From Melitaea cinxia (lineage: Eukaryota > Arthropoda > Insecta > Lepidoptera > Nymphalidae): a DNA stretch of 64,000 nt. Location of the stretch: NCBI RefSeq assembly GCF_905220565.1, contig NC_059401.1, forward strand, positions 11,280,766 to 11,344,765. The letters run 5' to 3'. Within the stretch, counting starts at the first letter, position 1, and each line of letters starts with the position of its first letter. The translations under genes and the position numbers were made by a program. The notes under the pieces are model-generated. The model was not told the origin of the DNA and searched no databases. It worked only from the letters and a program-made list of their open reading frames with translations. Shown here piece by piece: positions 22,401 through 31,902 of this stretch.

Positions 22401-25400
22401 ACGGTATAACCATTACCTAGAACCATATGTATAATAAACAAAATTTTGTTAATCTTCACCAACATTACTTCAGCCTATCGCAGTCCACTGCTGGACAAAG
22501 GCCTCCACAAGTTCGCGCCAAAAATGGCGTATACTCATGTGTGTTGCCCATAGTAACCAGGTTGGGCAGTCGGGTTGGTGACCGCAGTTATCCCGCCAAT
22601 GTTTGGCTTTATAAGTTTCAAAGGTGTTAGTATAACTGTGTTATCCCTTACGACATCCACGGGAATAGAGGGGGTGGCTATATTCTTTACTGCTGTAACC
22701 ACACAGCAGCACTTTGTTAATAATAATCATAAAGTTGAGTTTTAATAATAATATTTTAATTTATGGCATAAAATAAATAAAATATCAACCACAATTATAA
22801 AATATAGGATGTTCGTGAGTCGCACACCTATCTACATAAATATGAATGTTGCTAAGCGCATAACTCGAGAACGGCTCGACCAATTCGGCTAATTTATTTG
22901 TATGTCCCTTAGGCCCACGGAAGGTTTTAATATTTAAAAAATATATATATATTTATATTATAAACTTTTGATAGAACAAAACCTGTCCGGTCAGCTAGTA
23001 TGTAATAAATATGTAACAAAGTAATCAATAAAATATTTATTTAAGCCAAACAAATATTTAAAATTTTTGGGTTACTTATTGAAGTTTTTATTAATGTAGC
23101 TAATGGCACAGACTGGGGAAGAACCTCGACCTCACAGAAAACAACAACTAAATAAAACTGATTTCAAATGTATATTTCATGCAAGACATCATTAAATTTG
23201 TAATTACTGAAAGTTTTTAAAAAGAGTAACTGCAACTTCTTGCCGATTCTTCTTTACTTATACAATATTCCGAATCAGTGGTAGTTTCACAACATTAATT
23301 AATTTATTAAAGATTAATGTAATCTATACTAATAATATTATAAAGCTGAAGAGTTTGTTTGTTTGCTTCAACGCGCTAATCTCAGGAACTACTGGTCTGA
23401 TGATGCTAATGTTAGATAGCGTGCCCATTTATCGAGGAAGGCTTTTTTTCTGAAATTAAAGTTTCTTAAAATAAATCGCGGAGCATATCTCTCTAATATA
23501 TAATTATCTATATATTATACGTGAAGCAAAAACTTTGAAAATTTCGCACACATAGTTTATTTATTATTTTATACTTTATTGTATACCACAAATATATTAC
23601 GAACAAAGCATAAAGATATTTACAGACAGTGAATTACAGTGGGCAGACTTATGGCTAATTAGCCAATTCTTCCAAATAATCCGGACATAAAAAAGAAACT
23701 TAGTATCTAAATTAAGTTTATATAGAGGAGTGCAGAATGCTATTTTTTCAAAATCTATATATATAAAAATGAATGTTTGTCTGTGTGTTCTTTATAGAAT
23801 CGTAAACTATGCATTTGATCATGTCATAATCTTCAGCAAAGTGTTGTGCATGAACACACTAAGGTGAACAAAAAGGTGAAGGTAAAGGTGAAGGAACAGT
23901 TAGTTATGCATAAAAAATGCATTAAATCAACTAAAAAAAAACACAATACCAAGTATTTGACACACAAGCATATATAATTTTCTCTTTTGTTTATTATTAT
24001 AGAAGTATAGTCTTTGACAACAGAACCTTAATAATGTTCAAACTTACCAAGAAATTAGTTATGGTCGGATTTTGTCCACTGGGCGACCACTAGTATTTTA
24101 TAAAATGACGATTCGGGTGCTTTTCAAAGTAATTGAATAAATTAATTTTTGTTTTTAATAAGTTCTGTAAGCTATTTTTAATAAGTTCTGTCTAAAGATA
24201 CTTAGACAGACATTGAGTACTTTTACATCACAAAAAGCAAATACAGTTACGTGTCGTTTCAGTTATGTCCTTGCAAGTTTCACATTATTTTTGTTGTTTT
24301 ATTCAACTGGGTAGGCAAAAAAGCGTACGGCTCACCCGATGGTAAGCGATTTCCGTAGCGTATAAGCGTCTGCAACACCAGAAGCATCACGCACCTAACT
24401 CACCAACAAGAACACAATACTGCTTGAAAATAGTATTATTTAGCTGTGGTCTTCTGTAAGGTCGAATTACTTCCCCACTCGGGCTGCTCCAGAAGGAACC
24501 ACATTCTTAGTTTAAATTTTACACTTTTACTACTTAACTTACACTTTTGGTCTGTATAAGCAGTTCGAACGCCTGTTTCTCTCTGCGTAAAGATGTGAGG
24601 TATGCTTGTTCCTCAACGGTCTTGTCGTGTATGAGGAAGTACACTTTAACTTTGGGCTCGTCGGGCTGTTTCTTACATTCGAACAGTTCGATCTGCCGCA
24701 CCGCTGCCACATCACTGTGATACAGTATAATGTAGTGAGGTCGGAAGGTTTCTAGTGTTTGGCCTAGTGAAAAGTGATTACCATTTTGCTTAAATGTTTG
24801 AATTAGAATAATTGGGGTGCCGTTTTCTATTTGGGTTAAATCTAATAGTCTTTCTTCCTGCAAAGAAATTCAATGTTATTATTTCCTGCGGCAGTTAAAT
24901 GATGTCGATTTCTACGTTGCGCCATTAGTAAAGAAAATAGCTAATGAAATAAGAAGCATGTAGTCTAGAGATTAAGTCCCGTAGTTCTTTCGCGAACTAA
25001 ACTAATTATAAGAAAATACAGTTTGATTCAGCTTTTATTACCATACCTGTGTAAGTGGCTCAAACATACTGTCATTTTTTGTTTTTGAATTGTGGCTCTT
25101 TTCTGCTACTGCTGGAGTAAGAGTCAAAAGATAGTTACACTTATCCAATTCATTCATATCCTCTTCATTTAAGTCATATTTAGTTTCCGTACCACTTTCT
25201 GTGCTTTGTTGATTTTCGCGTTTTAGTGGAATTTGATCAATTATTTTGTTGTACTTTGCAGGCATCGATGTTATCGTTAAATCATTTCGAAGGGCGGTGT
25301 AAAGATGATACTTATTTTCGCCCATTGTAAGAAAATGATTTAGTTGGCAACAAGTCTTGTTGTCTTGACAGAGTATAAGAATTTTTGTGCTATGCAAAGT

Positions 25401-28400
25401 TTCTTTTTGACTCTTTTTAACTTCTTGTGGTATCTCCTCTATTAAGAGTTCACTAAGACATTTCCATTTGGGCGATGATTCTGGATTAAACTCTGTTTGA
25501 TAAACAGTAATTATTAAATAATTTTGACTTGTGAGAAAGTTGCTTTAAGTAGTATATTGTTAAGCTTTATTTATTAATATATCTAATCTAAATGTTATAT
25601 TTAAATTATTTAAAACTAAATCAGGTAAGACATAAGTTGATAGTAGAAAGAAGCATTGGAGTTCAACAAGTTGACAGATTATTTCTCAGACAAAATTTAT
25701 TATAATAACTACACGAAACACCATTTTATGAACTGTCCCACAATAAAAAACCAGATTAGAGAAAACATTTGTAGAAAAACAAAATTAGAGAATATTGTAG
25801 TGGTAATGAAATCACTATTACGAATAATAGAACTTTCATTGCTACTATTACTAGAATGGTCAGTACATTTTCTATAACAAACATACATATAAATAATGAG
25901 AAATTTACCATTTTTATTATTAAAAACTCTTGCTTTAGCTAATCGGAACAACTGCTCTGCTGAATCAAGGAGTATCCATCCTGAGTTGATTTTAGCATAT
26001 TCAGGCGTCCTATATTTACTCACTAAGGCATAAAATGAAACTGCATCATCATGTATTAAATTACTGTAATAAAAATAAAGTAAATTAAATCTGTAGAACT
26101 ATTTCATATCATAATACTTCTTTGTGCAATACTACTTGCATAATCATTGTTCTTAACACTTTTAAATCTTGTATGTACTCCTTTGTTCTTGTGCTAAGCT
26201 GATGCCAGACACAATCTAACTGAGATTGCAAAATTTTGTGAAATTTTTTTGAGATACAATTTTCACTTGTGATTTCCTGGAAGAAATATCAATTATATAT
26301 TTATTAACACTGTAGGTACTACTTTATAATAGTTTAAGTTCAGTTGTGCCTTAACTAGAGCTTTTATTTCACTGTTGGGCTCACAAATCGGACCTAGGGT
26401 ATTATACAAACAATATTACATTTGAATTTGGAATCTGTCATTTTAATATGATTGTTCATTGTGTTTTCTCATTGTCGCGCCGCCAAGACATTCTAAAATA
26501 TTTTGTGATATTAAAATGAAGTGGGGCGTTAAAGAGAACCGAATTGCAGTGATTTCAATACACAAAATAGGTACCTATGAAGCCTAATAGAATTTTTAAA
26601 ACTCTCCATGCGCTTGGTATTATTCAAATGCTTTTTACCGGGTTATTGATAGGTACAATGAAACTTCCCCTGTTTGTGACAGAAAAAGATCTGGCCGGCC
26701 GCGTAGCGTTCGTGCGAAAAAGGCGATCATAGCAGTAAGGGATAGAATTCGAAGAAATTCGACCGAAAGTCAAAGATTTTATCTCGGAAGATGAAGATAG
26801 CACCTAGAACCATGTCGCGTATTTTAAAAGATGACTTAAGACTTGCAGCGTAGGAAAGACACACTGTCATTTCTTAAATAATTTAAAAAAGAATAGGGTG
26901 GTAAAAGCAAAACAACTACTTAAGCGGTACACAAAGGACCTCATAGAAATTTTTTGTTTGCGGATGAGAAAATTTTTACATTTATCCGACTTCAATGATG
27001 GTTTGGTGGGGTGTTGGCTATGAAGGAGCCACTGAGCCATATTTTGGTGAAAAAGGTATCAAAACAAGTGTACCAAGATACCATTCTTGAGAAGGTAGTT
27101 AAGCCCTTTAATAACAACATGTTCAATAACCAAATATGGGCCTTTCAGCAAGACTCGGCGCCATGTCATAAAGCTCGATCCACCCAATCTTGGTTTGAAA
27201 CCTGGCTAGCTGAAGACTGCTAGTTATCTAGCCCCGATCTTAATCCGTTATGATTTGTGGTCAGTTTTAGAGAGTATCATTTCAGTTCAGCCTATTGCAG
27301 TCCACTGCTGGACATACACGCATCAACGCACGCATAACGGACCACTTTTGTGTCTAAATGCGGAAAACCGAGCCCACAACTAAACTAAACTAAGCTGCTG
27401 GACATAGGCCTCTCTAAGTTCGCACCAGACGTCCCGGTTTTCCGCAATCCTCATCCAGCCTACACTGGCAATCTTAGGCCACACTGCGTTTGCCAAGACG
27501 CGGTCTCCACTCAAGGATGGTGTCGGTTACTTTCGTTCTCTCGCGGATAGTGTCATTTCTAACCCTATTATATTATTGTTATTTATTTAGAGAGTATGGC
27601 TTGCTCTAAATGCCATGATATTTTGGAGTCCCTAGAACAATCCATACAATTGGTAGTGAAGAATTATCTCATGGAAACAGTGTATGCTTCTATTTATAAC
27701 TGGCCTCAATGTTTAAAAGGCTGTTTTGCAGCCAATGAAGACCACTTCAAAGAAGATTTATATATTTTTAATGCTTTCATATTTGTTAATGTATTAAACT
27801 AAAACACTGTATTTGTAGTAAATATTATGTTCAATTAAAAAAATAATAATTTTGTAATGATATTTAGGGCAAGACTGTGATTATACATTAAGCTATTTAG
27901 TTTAATTATTTTTCACTGCACCTGCGATTTCTAAAACAACCAACAAAAACCCTGCAACCTTGACGTCTGCCTAGAAATTTGTACCGTACCAGATGATGCT
28001 TAATTTTTGAATATTTTACCACTCTATACCCCTTGTATATCAAAATGAAAAGCATGAAGTGTTACTTATTTATTCCAGGTTGAATTTAATAAAACAGATA
28101 CACATTACATATTACAAATACAACAAAGAACTACTTACCTGCATATCTAATGTGCGATTAATGCTTTTCAACTGTTTTACTGTATAGTTCATAATATCGA
28201 GTAAGCAAGTATGTACTAGACCCATATTTGAGGTCAGAGGAACGTGTATCTCTATAACTTCTGCTTGCCTGCTTTTAAGGCTCTTAATTATAGCACCATG
28301 GAATCTGTAAGATAATAATTATTACTGTTTATATTATAATACTTGCGACCCGCCCTGGCTTCGCACGGGTGCAATGCTGATACTAAATATACTACAGAAT

Positions 28401-30026
28401 GTCTTTATTTATAGCATGGTTATTAACATAATAACAACATTCAGATATGCGTCGTTAGATTACACGTTGTTACAGAATGCGTTGAAGAAATAAAGGTTCA
28501 CTGCTCATTCCCGGTAGGTGATAGCGTGATAATTTGTAGCCTATATGTTGACCCGACTTCCTAATAATATTCGTGCCTAATTTGAAGTAAATCCATTCAG
28601 TACTTTTTGAGTTTATCCCGAACATACATACAAACAGACAAAAATTCTAAAAACTATATTTTTGGCTTCGGTATCGATAGTAGATCACACCCCAAGTATT
28701 CTTTAAAAAAAATATTCAATGTACAGTTTTGACTTTCCTACCATTTTATTATATGTATAGATAAGGTTCAAGTATGTTTTAAGGCAAAAATTGTAAAAAG
28801 TTATGTAAATTTAATTATAAAATGAAATTACTGTTATAAAAGAGGCCAAACATATGTTATATGCAATATAAATGTTAGATTATTATTTTTAAGAACAACT
28901 TTATATGATACAAGTATTTACAAAATATAAGAGATTAACTATTTGTTTCAATGTCATAAATAAATAAAAAATTGGACATTTACCTTGGCCACAAATACAG
29001 TTCAGTCACAAAAAGTGATCTCATAACTTTCTCCACTTGATGATATCCAAAAGTAAAAGACACGGGTGAGTTTGAAAAAGCTTTTATGAAACCAGTCTGA
29101 AATGTAGATACTGTTGTTTTACTAAGAGATACAATCATTTAAGTAAAAAATTATTTGGACAGTTGATATAGGAGGTAAGGCAATGTTTGTGTAAGTTAAA
29201 CGCTAATTTTACTAATGTTTTACTTTATTATGGCTTGATTGACTTGACAAAAAAGTCGTTGTTATATGATCCATAAAGAAGCAAACTATATATAGAAAAT
29301 TATTTAAATAGTAACATACAGAAACTAAGATTTTTTTTTAAATATCATTAGTTCCATGAAAATATTTTCTGGAGTCAAATTCAAAAGTTAAACATCTATC
29401 TACCTTATTTTTTTGTCTAAAGAGCCTTAAAACAAATGCTTCCTGACATGATTCAAGAACAGTGTGAGCTCTTAAGACAACAATTCCAGTGATATGTGAC
29501 ACAGGAAGCCGGTTCTTTAATAAGTCAACAACTAGAACTCTTGTTGATACAAAATATACTCCACCTTCTAAATATGCTTTTTCTCTGAAATAAAATTATT
29601 TCTTTGTATGAAAACAATATATTTAGGACGTTTGTGAAAGGGAAAAAACAAAAAAGATCATTACATACCTCTCATTTCCGGCTATAGGTAGAACTGTCAA
29701 ATTTAATATTTTGTTAAAGTATGCTTCTTCAAATTCATTACTGTTGATTACTAAAACTAAATTTGCAGGGTCTTTATGGACCCATAATACGTTCGCAACA
29801 ACATCATTGTAATTTAAGCCCCTGAAAGAATGTTGTATAAATTAATGGACGTATAAAATTGAATGAATAGTTTATACCGCCTATTTAATTTGAAACCTTA
29901 CTTAGCAATTATTAATAGTGCATCCTTTTCCATCGTCTCCATAAAAATTTGTTTTTCATAAGGAAGTAATGGGAACATAGTTTCAATCTCATTTTGTAAT
30001 TCCTCATTTTTATCTCTATTCTCCAT
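16413..30026 (-). CDS. mei-9: DNA repair endonuclease subunit XPF (ERCC4 / mei-9)
   Basis: Fifteen exons on the minus strand: 30026-29902, 29821-29669, 29584-29404, 29096-28984, 28304-28139, 26276-26140, 26063-25909, 25492-25047, 24857-24543, 22416-22320, 22069-21948, 20074-19901, 18403-18263, 17381-17187 and 16559-16413. Phases agree throughout and give 888 aa (human about 916). XPF pairs with ERCC1 and cuts 5' of lesions in nucleotide-excision and crosslink repair. The N-terminal half is the degenerate SF2-helicase-like part ('GGVYFVSTRVLVVDLL', 'ITGIVVLRAH', 'EAFVLRLFRQKNKTGFIKAF', 'LYLWPRFH'). The ERCC4 nuclease motif is intact: VGDYILSPDICVERKSLSD, residues 671-689. Tandem helix-hairpin-helices form the C-terminus ('VQKLPGITSKNISRVM', 'LAEIIE'). 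Fourteen junctions are considered; thirteen are GT-AG and one is GC-AG (26139-26064). The start MENRDKNEE has an upstream in-frame stop. AATAAA on this strand lies at 16358-16353. Confidence 0.93.
17033..17165 (-). mobile_element. RTE-tail SINE-like fragment (minus)
   Basis: Begins 'cttcagtctatcgcagtcc' and 'tgctggacataggcc', then 'gggttggtgaccgcag'-type sequence and 'tttgtcgcaccgaagac'. It matches the family at 12735-13055 and 20496-20812. It is in the last intron of XPF. Confidence 0.7.
17650..18175. repeat. Dispersed repeat family C, copy B, with inserted segment
   Basis: The outer parts ('tatagaggagtggaaaatgc', 'aaattatgcataaaa', then 'accatgtatttgacacaca' and 'ctcttttgttgattgtcaaa') match copies at about 23730-24093 and 54891-55190. 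A more GC-rich segment at about 17727-18070 interrupts this copy. It ends with an ACAATAAATTT poly(A)-like signal and is not present in the other two. It lies in an XPF intron. Confidence 0.55.
18558..18674. mobile_element. Small hairpin-forming inverted-repeat element
   Basis: ATATCGCACCTTCGGTGTAAC (from 18558) and its near-complement ending at 18674 (GTTGCACCGAAGGTGCGATAT) form arms of about 23 bp around a central part of about 70 bp. It is a MITE-like foldback with no coding capacity. Confidence 0.6.
18770..19590 (-). mobile_element. Non-LTR RT C-terminal fragment
   Basis: Minus-strand frame (stop near 18834) carries 'LKEVSDWGDANLVKFNASK', 'SIYLLGINVSSNLNFGQ', 'LQSLEHRRKVACLSVFYR' and 'SFVSPF/IGTAKIWNTPL'-like tail motifs, the conserved end of lepidopteran Jockey/CR1-type LINEs. 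The 3' tail 'atcaggtaagattgcagtc' follows. The polymerase catalytic core is missing, so this is a 5'-truncated copy in an XPF intron. A 24-bp perfect inverted repeat flanks it (18691-18714 and 19788-19811). Confidence 0.75.
20138..20215 (-). mobile_element. SINE tail fragment (minus)
   Basis: 'attcagcctgtaacatctc' and 'tgctgggcataggcctcttt...gagcttaatcca' match the 3' part of the SINE at 8296-8618. It lies about 60 bp from the XPF nuclease exon. Confidence 0.65.
20496..20812 (-). mobile_element. RTE-tail SINE-like repeat (minus, near full length)
   Basis: Runs from 'cagcctatacagtccactg' through 'ggttggtgaccgcag', 'gctgcccgtcttcggcctg' and 'agggggtggctatat' to two copies of the 21-bp end unit (gccgtagccacacagtac-type). 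It is the same family as 12735-13055. Confidence 0.7.
21040..21330 (-). mobile_element. Helitron-like dispersed repeat (minus)
   Basis: Starts ACTAGCTGTGCCCGCGAC, the complement of a CTAGT Helitron 3' end, and contains 'aaaatcggtccaaccgtttc' and 'agggattagccggaacaaa'. A copy in opposite orientation lies at 52135-52450. Confidence 0.55.
22470..22710 (-). mobile_element. RTE-tail SINE-like repeat (minus)
   Basis: 'tcagcctatcgcagtccac' through 'gggttggtgaccgcag' to 'tattctttactgctgtaac' with one end unit. It is in an XPF intron next to the 22416 exon border. Confidence 0.7.
22812..22999 (+). mobile_element. Helitron-like 3' end (CTAGT)
   Basis: 'cataactcgagaacggctcg' then an AT-rich part and the terminus 'cctgtccggtcagCTAGT' (CTAG at 22995-22998), a typical lepidopteran Helitron 3' end. 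The 5' boundary is uncertain. Confidence 0.5.
23323..23520 (+). mobile_element. Helitron-like 5' end
   Basis: TCTATACTAATAATATTATAAAGC followed by 'gcgctaatctcaggaactac' and 'tttatcgaggaaggc', as in non-autonomous Helitrons of moths and butterflies. It is a sister of 13207-13405. Confidence 0.55.
23730..24093 (+). repeat. Dispersed repeat family C, copy C
   Basis: Shares 'atatagaggagtgcagaatgc', 'aagtatttgacacacaagc' and 'attttctcttttgtttatta' with copies at 17650 and 54891. It ends 'tgtccactgggcgaccaCTAG' (24090-24093), a Helitron-type 3' end. Confidence 0.55.
24303..24492 (+). repeat. LINE-tail-type dispersed repeat (plus)
   Basis: 'gcgtacggctcacccgatgg' through 'gcaacaccagaagcatc', 'cttgaaaatagtattattta' and 'gtaaggtcgaattacttccc'. 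It is the counterpart of 11120-11325, in the XPF intron just beside exon 24543-24857. Confidence 0.6.
26064..26139 (-). other. mei-9: GC-AG intron of XPF
   Basis: A 76-bp intron between exons 26276-26140 and 26063-25909. On the minus strand the donor is AT|GCAAGT and the acceptor is ATTACAG|T. No GT donor keeps frame, because a phase-0 junction would open the next exon with TAA. The GC donor gives ...LRTMI-I-NLIHDDAVSF, the same length as the XPF family sequence at this point. GCAAGT is the standard consensus of the minor GC-AG intron class. Confidence 0.8.
26460..27802 (+). pseudogene. mariner-family transposase remnant
   Basis: Degraded plus-strand transposase inside an XPF intron. Near 26640-26760 it has an N-terminal DNA-binding part with the AT-hook-like 'KRSGRPRSVRAKKAI'. 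The catalytic part at 27000-27220 has 'MVWWGVGYEGATEPYF' (frameshifted), 'VYQDTILEKVVKPFNNNMF' and 'IWAFQQDSAPCHKARSTQ' (second catalytic D). An RTE fragment interrupts it at 27278-27586, after which it resumes with 'MACSKCHDILESLEQS' and 'NWPQCLKGCFAANEDHF'. Several stops and frameshifts are present. It resembles the maT/mori-like branch of mariners. The termini were not located. Confidence 0.8.
27278..27586 (-). mobile_element. RTE LINE 3' fragment inserted in mariner
   Basis: The minus strand encodes the RTE C-terminus ('ERTKVTDTILEWR', 'GKRS', 'GRLVR') and the 3' tail matching 10830-11110. An 11-bp target-site duplication TTAGAGAGTAT flanks it (27267-27277 and 27587-27597). The tail is rearranged: 'ctgctggacat' occurs twice, about 90 bp apart, around an unrelated segment. 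Confidence 0.75.
28341..28765 (-). mobile_element. Helitron-like repeat family E, copy 1
   Basis: Starts 'cttgcgacccgccctggctt' then 'cgggtgcaatgctgatac' and '...gcgttgaagaaataaaggtt'. The same sequence occurs at 33590-33835, where it opens with CTAGCGATCCGCCC. It is in an XPF intron. Confidence 0.6.
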
Positions 30027-30238
30027 TTTTTGTAGGCAAGATATTTTACTCTTTAATTTTTTGATTTCTAACTAAAGTGATACTTGTGACTAAAAGTACT
30101 AGTGATAAAAATTCGACAACGGGAAAATTAGATCAAAGAGGCTACTAAAGAAATGCTTCCGGTGATTATAATAAATGTTAATTATTATATTACACGGGTA
30201 CCTCTTCGGTATTTATTCATCAGTCATTTTTAAAATCA

Positions 30239-30437
30239 TCAACTCAAAATTTCAAGTTCATCAATCAATGATACAATTTTAGCAATGTTTGATAGGCAAG
30301 TTATTTTACTCTTTGAATCAACTTTGAATGTTTGTATACAGCTATTATAGTTGTTGTAGTCATCACAAAAATAAGTTAGAAAGCGGCCCGTTTTGACATT
30401 TGACAAATACCCTAGTAACGTAACTTGGAACGAAACT
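30239..30437 (-). CDS. Short unrecognised ORF / possible terminal exon
   Basis: Minus-strand frame open from a possible splice acceptor (TTTCTTACAG at about 30447-30438) to a stop at 30239, about 66 codons. It includes 'VTLLGYLSNVKTGRFLTYF' and ends 'IVSLIDELEILS'. I do not recognise a family and found no upstream exon. Within it, 'SKSKITCL' resembles the conceptual sequence just upstream of the XPF start codon, as part of a local DNA duplication (30287-30313 versus 30030-30056). It could be a small gene, an XPF 5' variant exon or chance; evidence is weak. Confidence 0.25.
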
Positions 30438-30496
30438 GTAAGAAACAATAAAATAATTATTATTAAAATAAAGTGTTTTTAAAAAATACGTACATT

Positions 30497-30722
30497 CTAA
30501 ACATTTTGAATATCATATCAAAAATTGACCGCTCCAGCGGGGTTCGAACCCGCGTCTCCGACTTACCGTGTCGGCGCTATAGCCAATTAAGCTATGGAAC
30601 GATGCACCCGCTCGAGCGAAATTTTCGATATGATAATTTTTAATTTCGGTTTAAGCGAACCGTAAACCGAAATGTTTAGATTTCCTAATGTGGGTAACAC
30701 AAAAATAAAAATCTTAGATATT
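30497..30722 (-). mobile_element. 226-bp tRNA-carrying mobile unit with 13-bp TSD
   Basis: Flanked by the direct repeat AAATACGTACATT at 30484-30496 and 30723-30735. The unit contains a full tRNA-like cloverleaf (30529-30601, minus). Two inverted-repeat pairs surround it: CTAAACATTT at 30497-30506 with its complement near 30677-30686, and an AT-rich pair containing ATCATATC. A further hairpin (TTTCGGTTTA / TAAACCGAAA) lies at about 30650-30682. Its far end shares 'tttttgtgttacccacat' with 52972-52990. The long TSD suggests retroposition. Confidence 0.6.
30529..30601 (-). tRNA. tRNA-like gene, anticodon position GGT (Thr), likely SINE-borne or pseudogene
   Basis: 73 nt fold as a canonical tRNA. 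The acceptor stem is CGTTCCA with TGGAGCG (all paired, one G-T), D arm GCT/AGC, anticodon stem CCGAC/GTCGG around ACGGTAA, variable loop AGAC, and T arm GCGGG/CCCGC around TTCGAAC. Internal promoters are A-box TAGCTTAATTGG and B-box GGGTTCGAACC. Position 33 is C instead of the invariant T, and GGT is not a normal eukaryotic Thr anticodon (AGT is used). So a functional tRNA is doubtful despite the perfect stems. Confidence 0.45.
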
Positions 30723-30735
30723 AAATACGTACATT

Positions 30736-31902
30736 TTTTGGCGTGTTAAATAATATGATAGAATATATTGGGAGTATTCTTTTCAGGCTTACTTTTTAGT
30801 AGCAATTTCTAATTAGGTATTTCGAAACGTCTCAAAAAAAAAACAGTTACGTTCTAAGTTTTTTTTAAACACTAGCTAACTAATTAACTATTGAATTTCA
30901 CCAGCTTCATTCGATTTTAATCGTAATTAAATATTGTATAGTCATCTTTACTGGAAAAAAGAGCTTGGCGCTCAATGTCGTAAATTAAAATTTTCATTTG
31001 GCTTATAAGCCGCGATAAAATCCGAATAAATTGTTTCATTATACCTAATGATTAAAATTCGTGAAAACAATAGAAAATATATAAAAATACAAAACAAAGA
31101 CAAATTGACGTATTGTACCATTGTATTATTTTAAATTACCAACAATATTAAAGTTTAAGTTAAATTTCTGATTAAAATTTTAATCAAATGCACTTTACAT
31201 TACAATTAATCAATTAAACAAATTCAATTAAATACTCATACAAACTGAATCGATTTATCGTGAGCATCGAATACCGAGTTGATTGATTGATTGGTTTAAT
31301 GGCTTTCGGTTGTGCCAGTGCAGCATAGTTGATCCCGCCAATGTAACGTAGAGTGGAGAACACAAATAATAACAACTAACAAGTCCCGATGACATATGTT
31401 CAAACGGGCCTCTTATTTTATGACAACTATAAATTATTAATTACATATAAGTAAAACTGAAATAATAAAAAATATATTTCTGCAGTGACTTGAATTTTTA
31501 GTGGATTAATTTATTCAACCATTCTACAAATTGATAGTAAAATTTTCACACAATTTTTTTTATAATTTTAATGGTATTTTTTTTAATGATTGCCATCACA
31601 AAAATGTTTGTAATGTTGGCTATAAGTATTTCCTTCTTTTAAGATCCGGCTGACGTTAAATCCATCTCATGTCGCCATTTTGTGTCAAGTTCACAGCGTC
31701 GCAGCTTATGTACGTTGTGATGTGATACGTTATTAGAAAAATAATTACTTGGTCTCGTTTAACGTTAATAAATCATTATATTCGCAACACAGAATAAGTT
31801 AATCTTTAAGTTTTATAAAAGGTAATGATTTTTTCCTGTTATAATAGCAATTAAAGTAGTATATCTTGTACTTTCACCTAACGGTGGCAACGAATTTCAG
31901 TA
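30736..31902. other. XPF-NonA divergent intergenic region and NonA 5' UTR
   Basis: Mostly AT-rich with no coding signal. The NonA leader probably begins around 31640-31720. A GT donor at 31822 (AAAAG|GTAATG) and an acceptor at 31900 (ATTTCAG|TAATG) suggest a small 5' UTR intron ending 2 nt before the NonA start codon. No TATA box was recognised. Confidence 0.4.

Noticed and set aside
25656..25877. 73-codon plus-strand frame between XPF exons
   Set aside because: Lies in an XPF intron on the opposite strand, Leu/Ile-rich from AT-rich sequence, no supporting signal.
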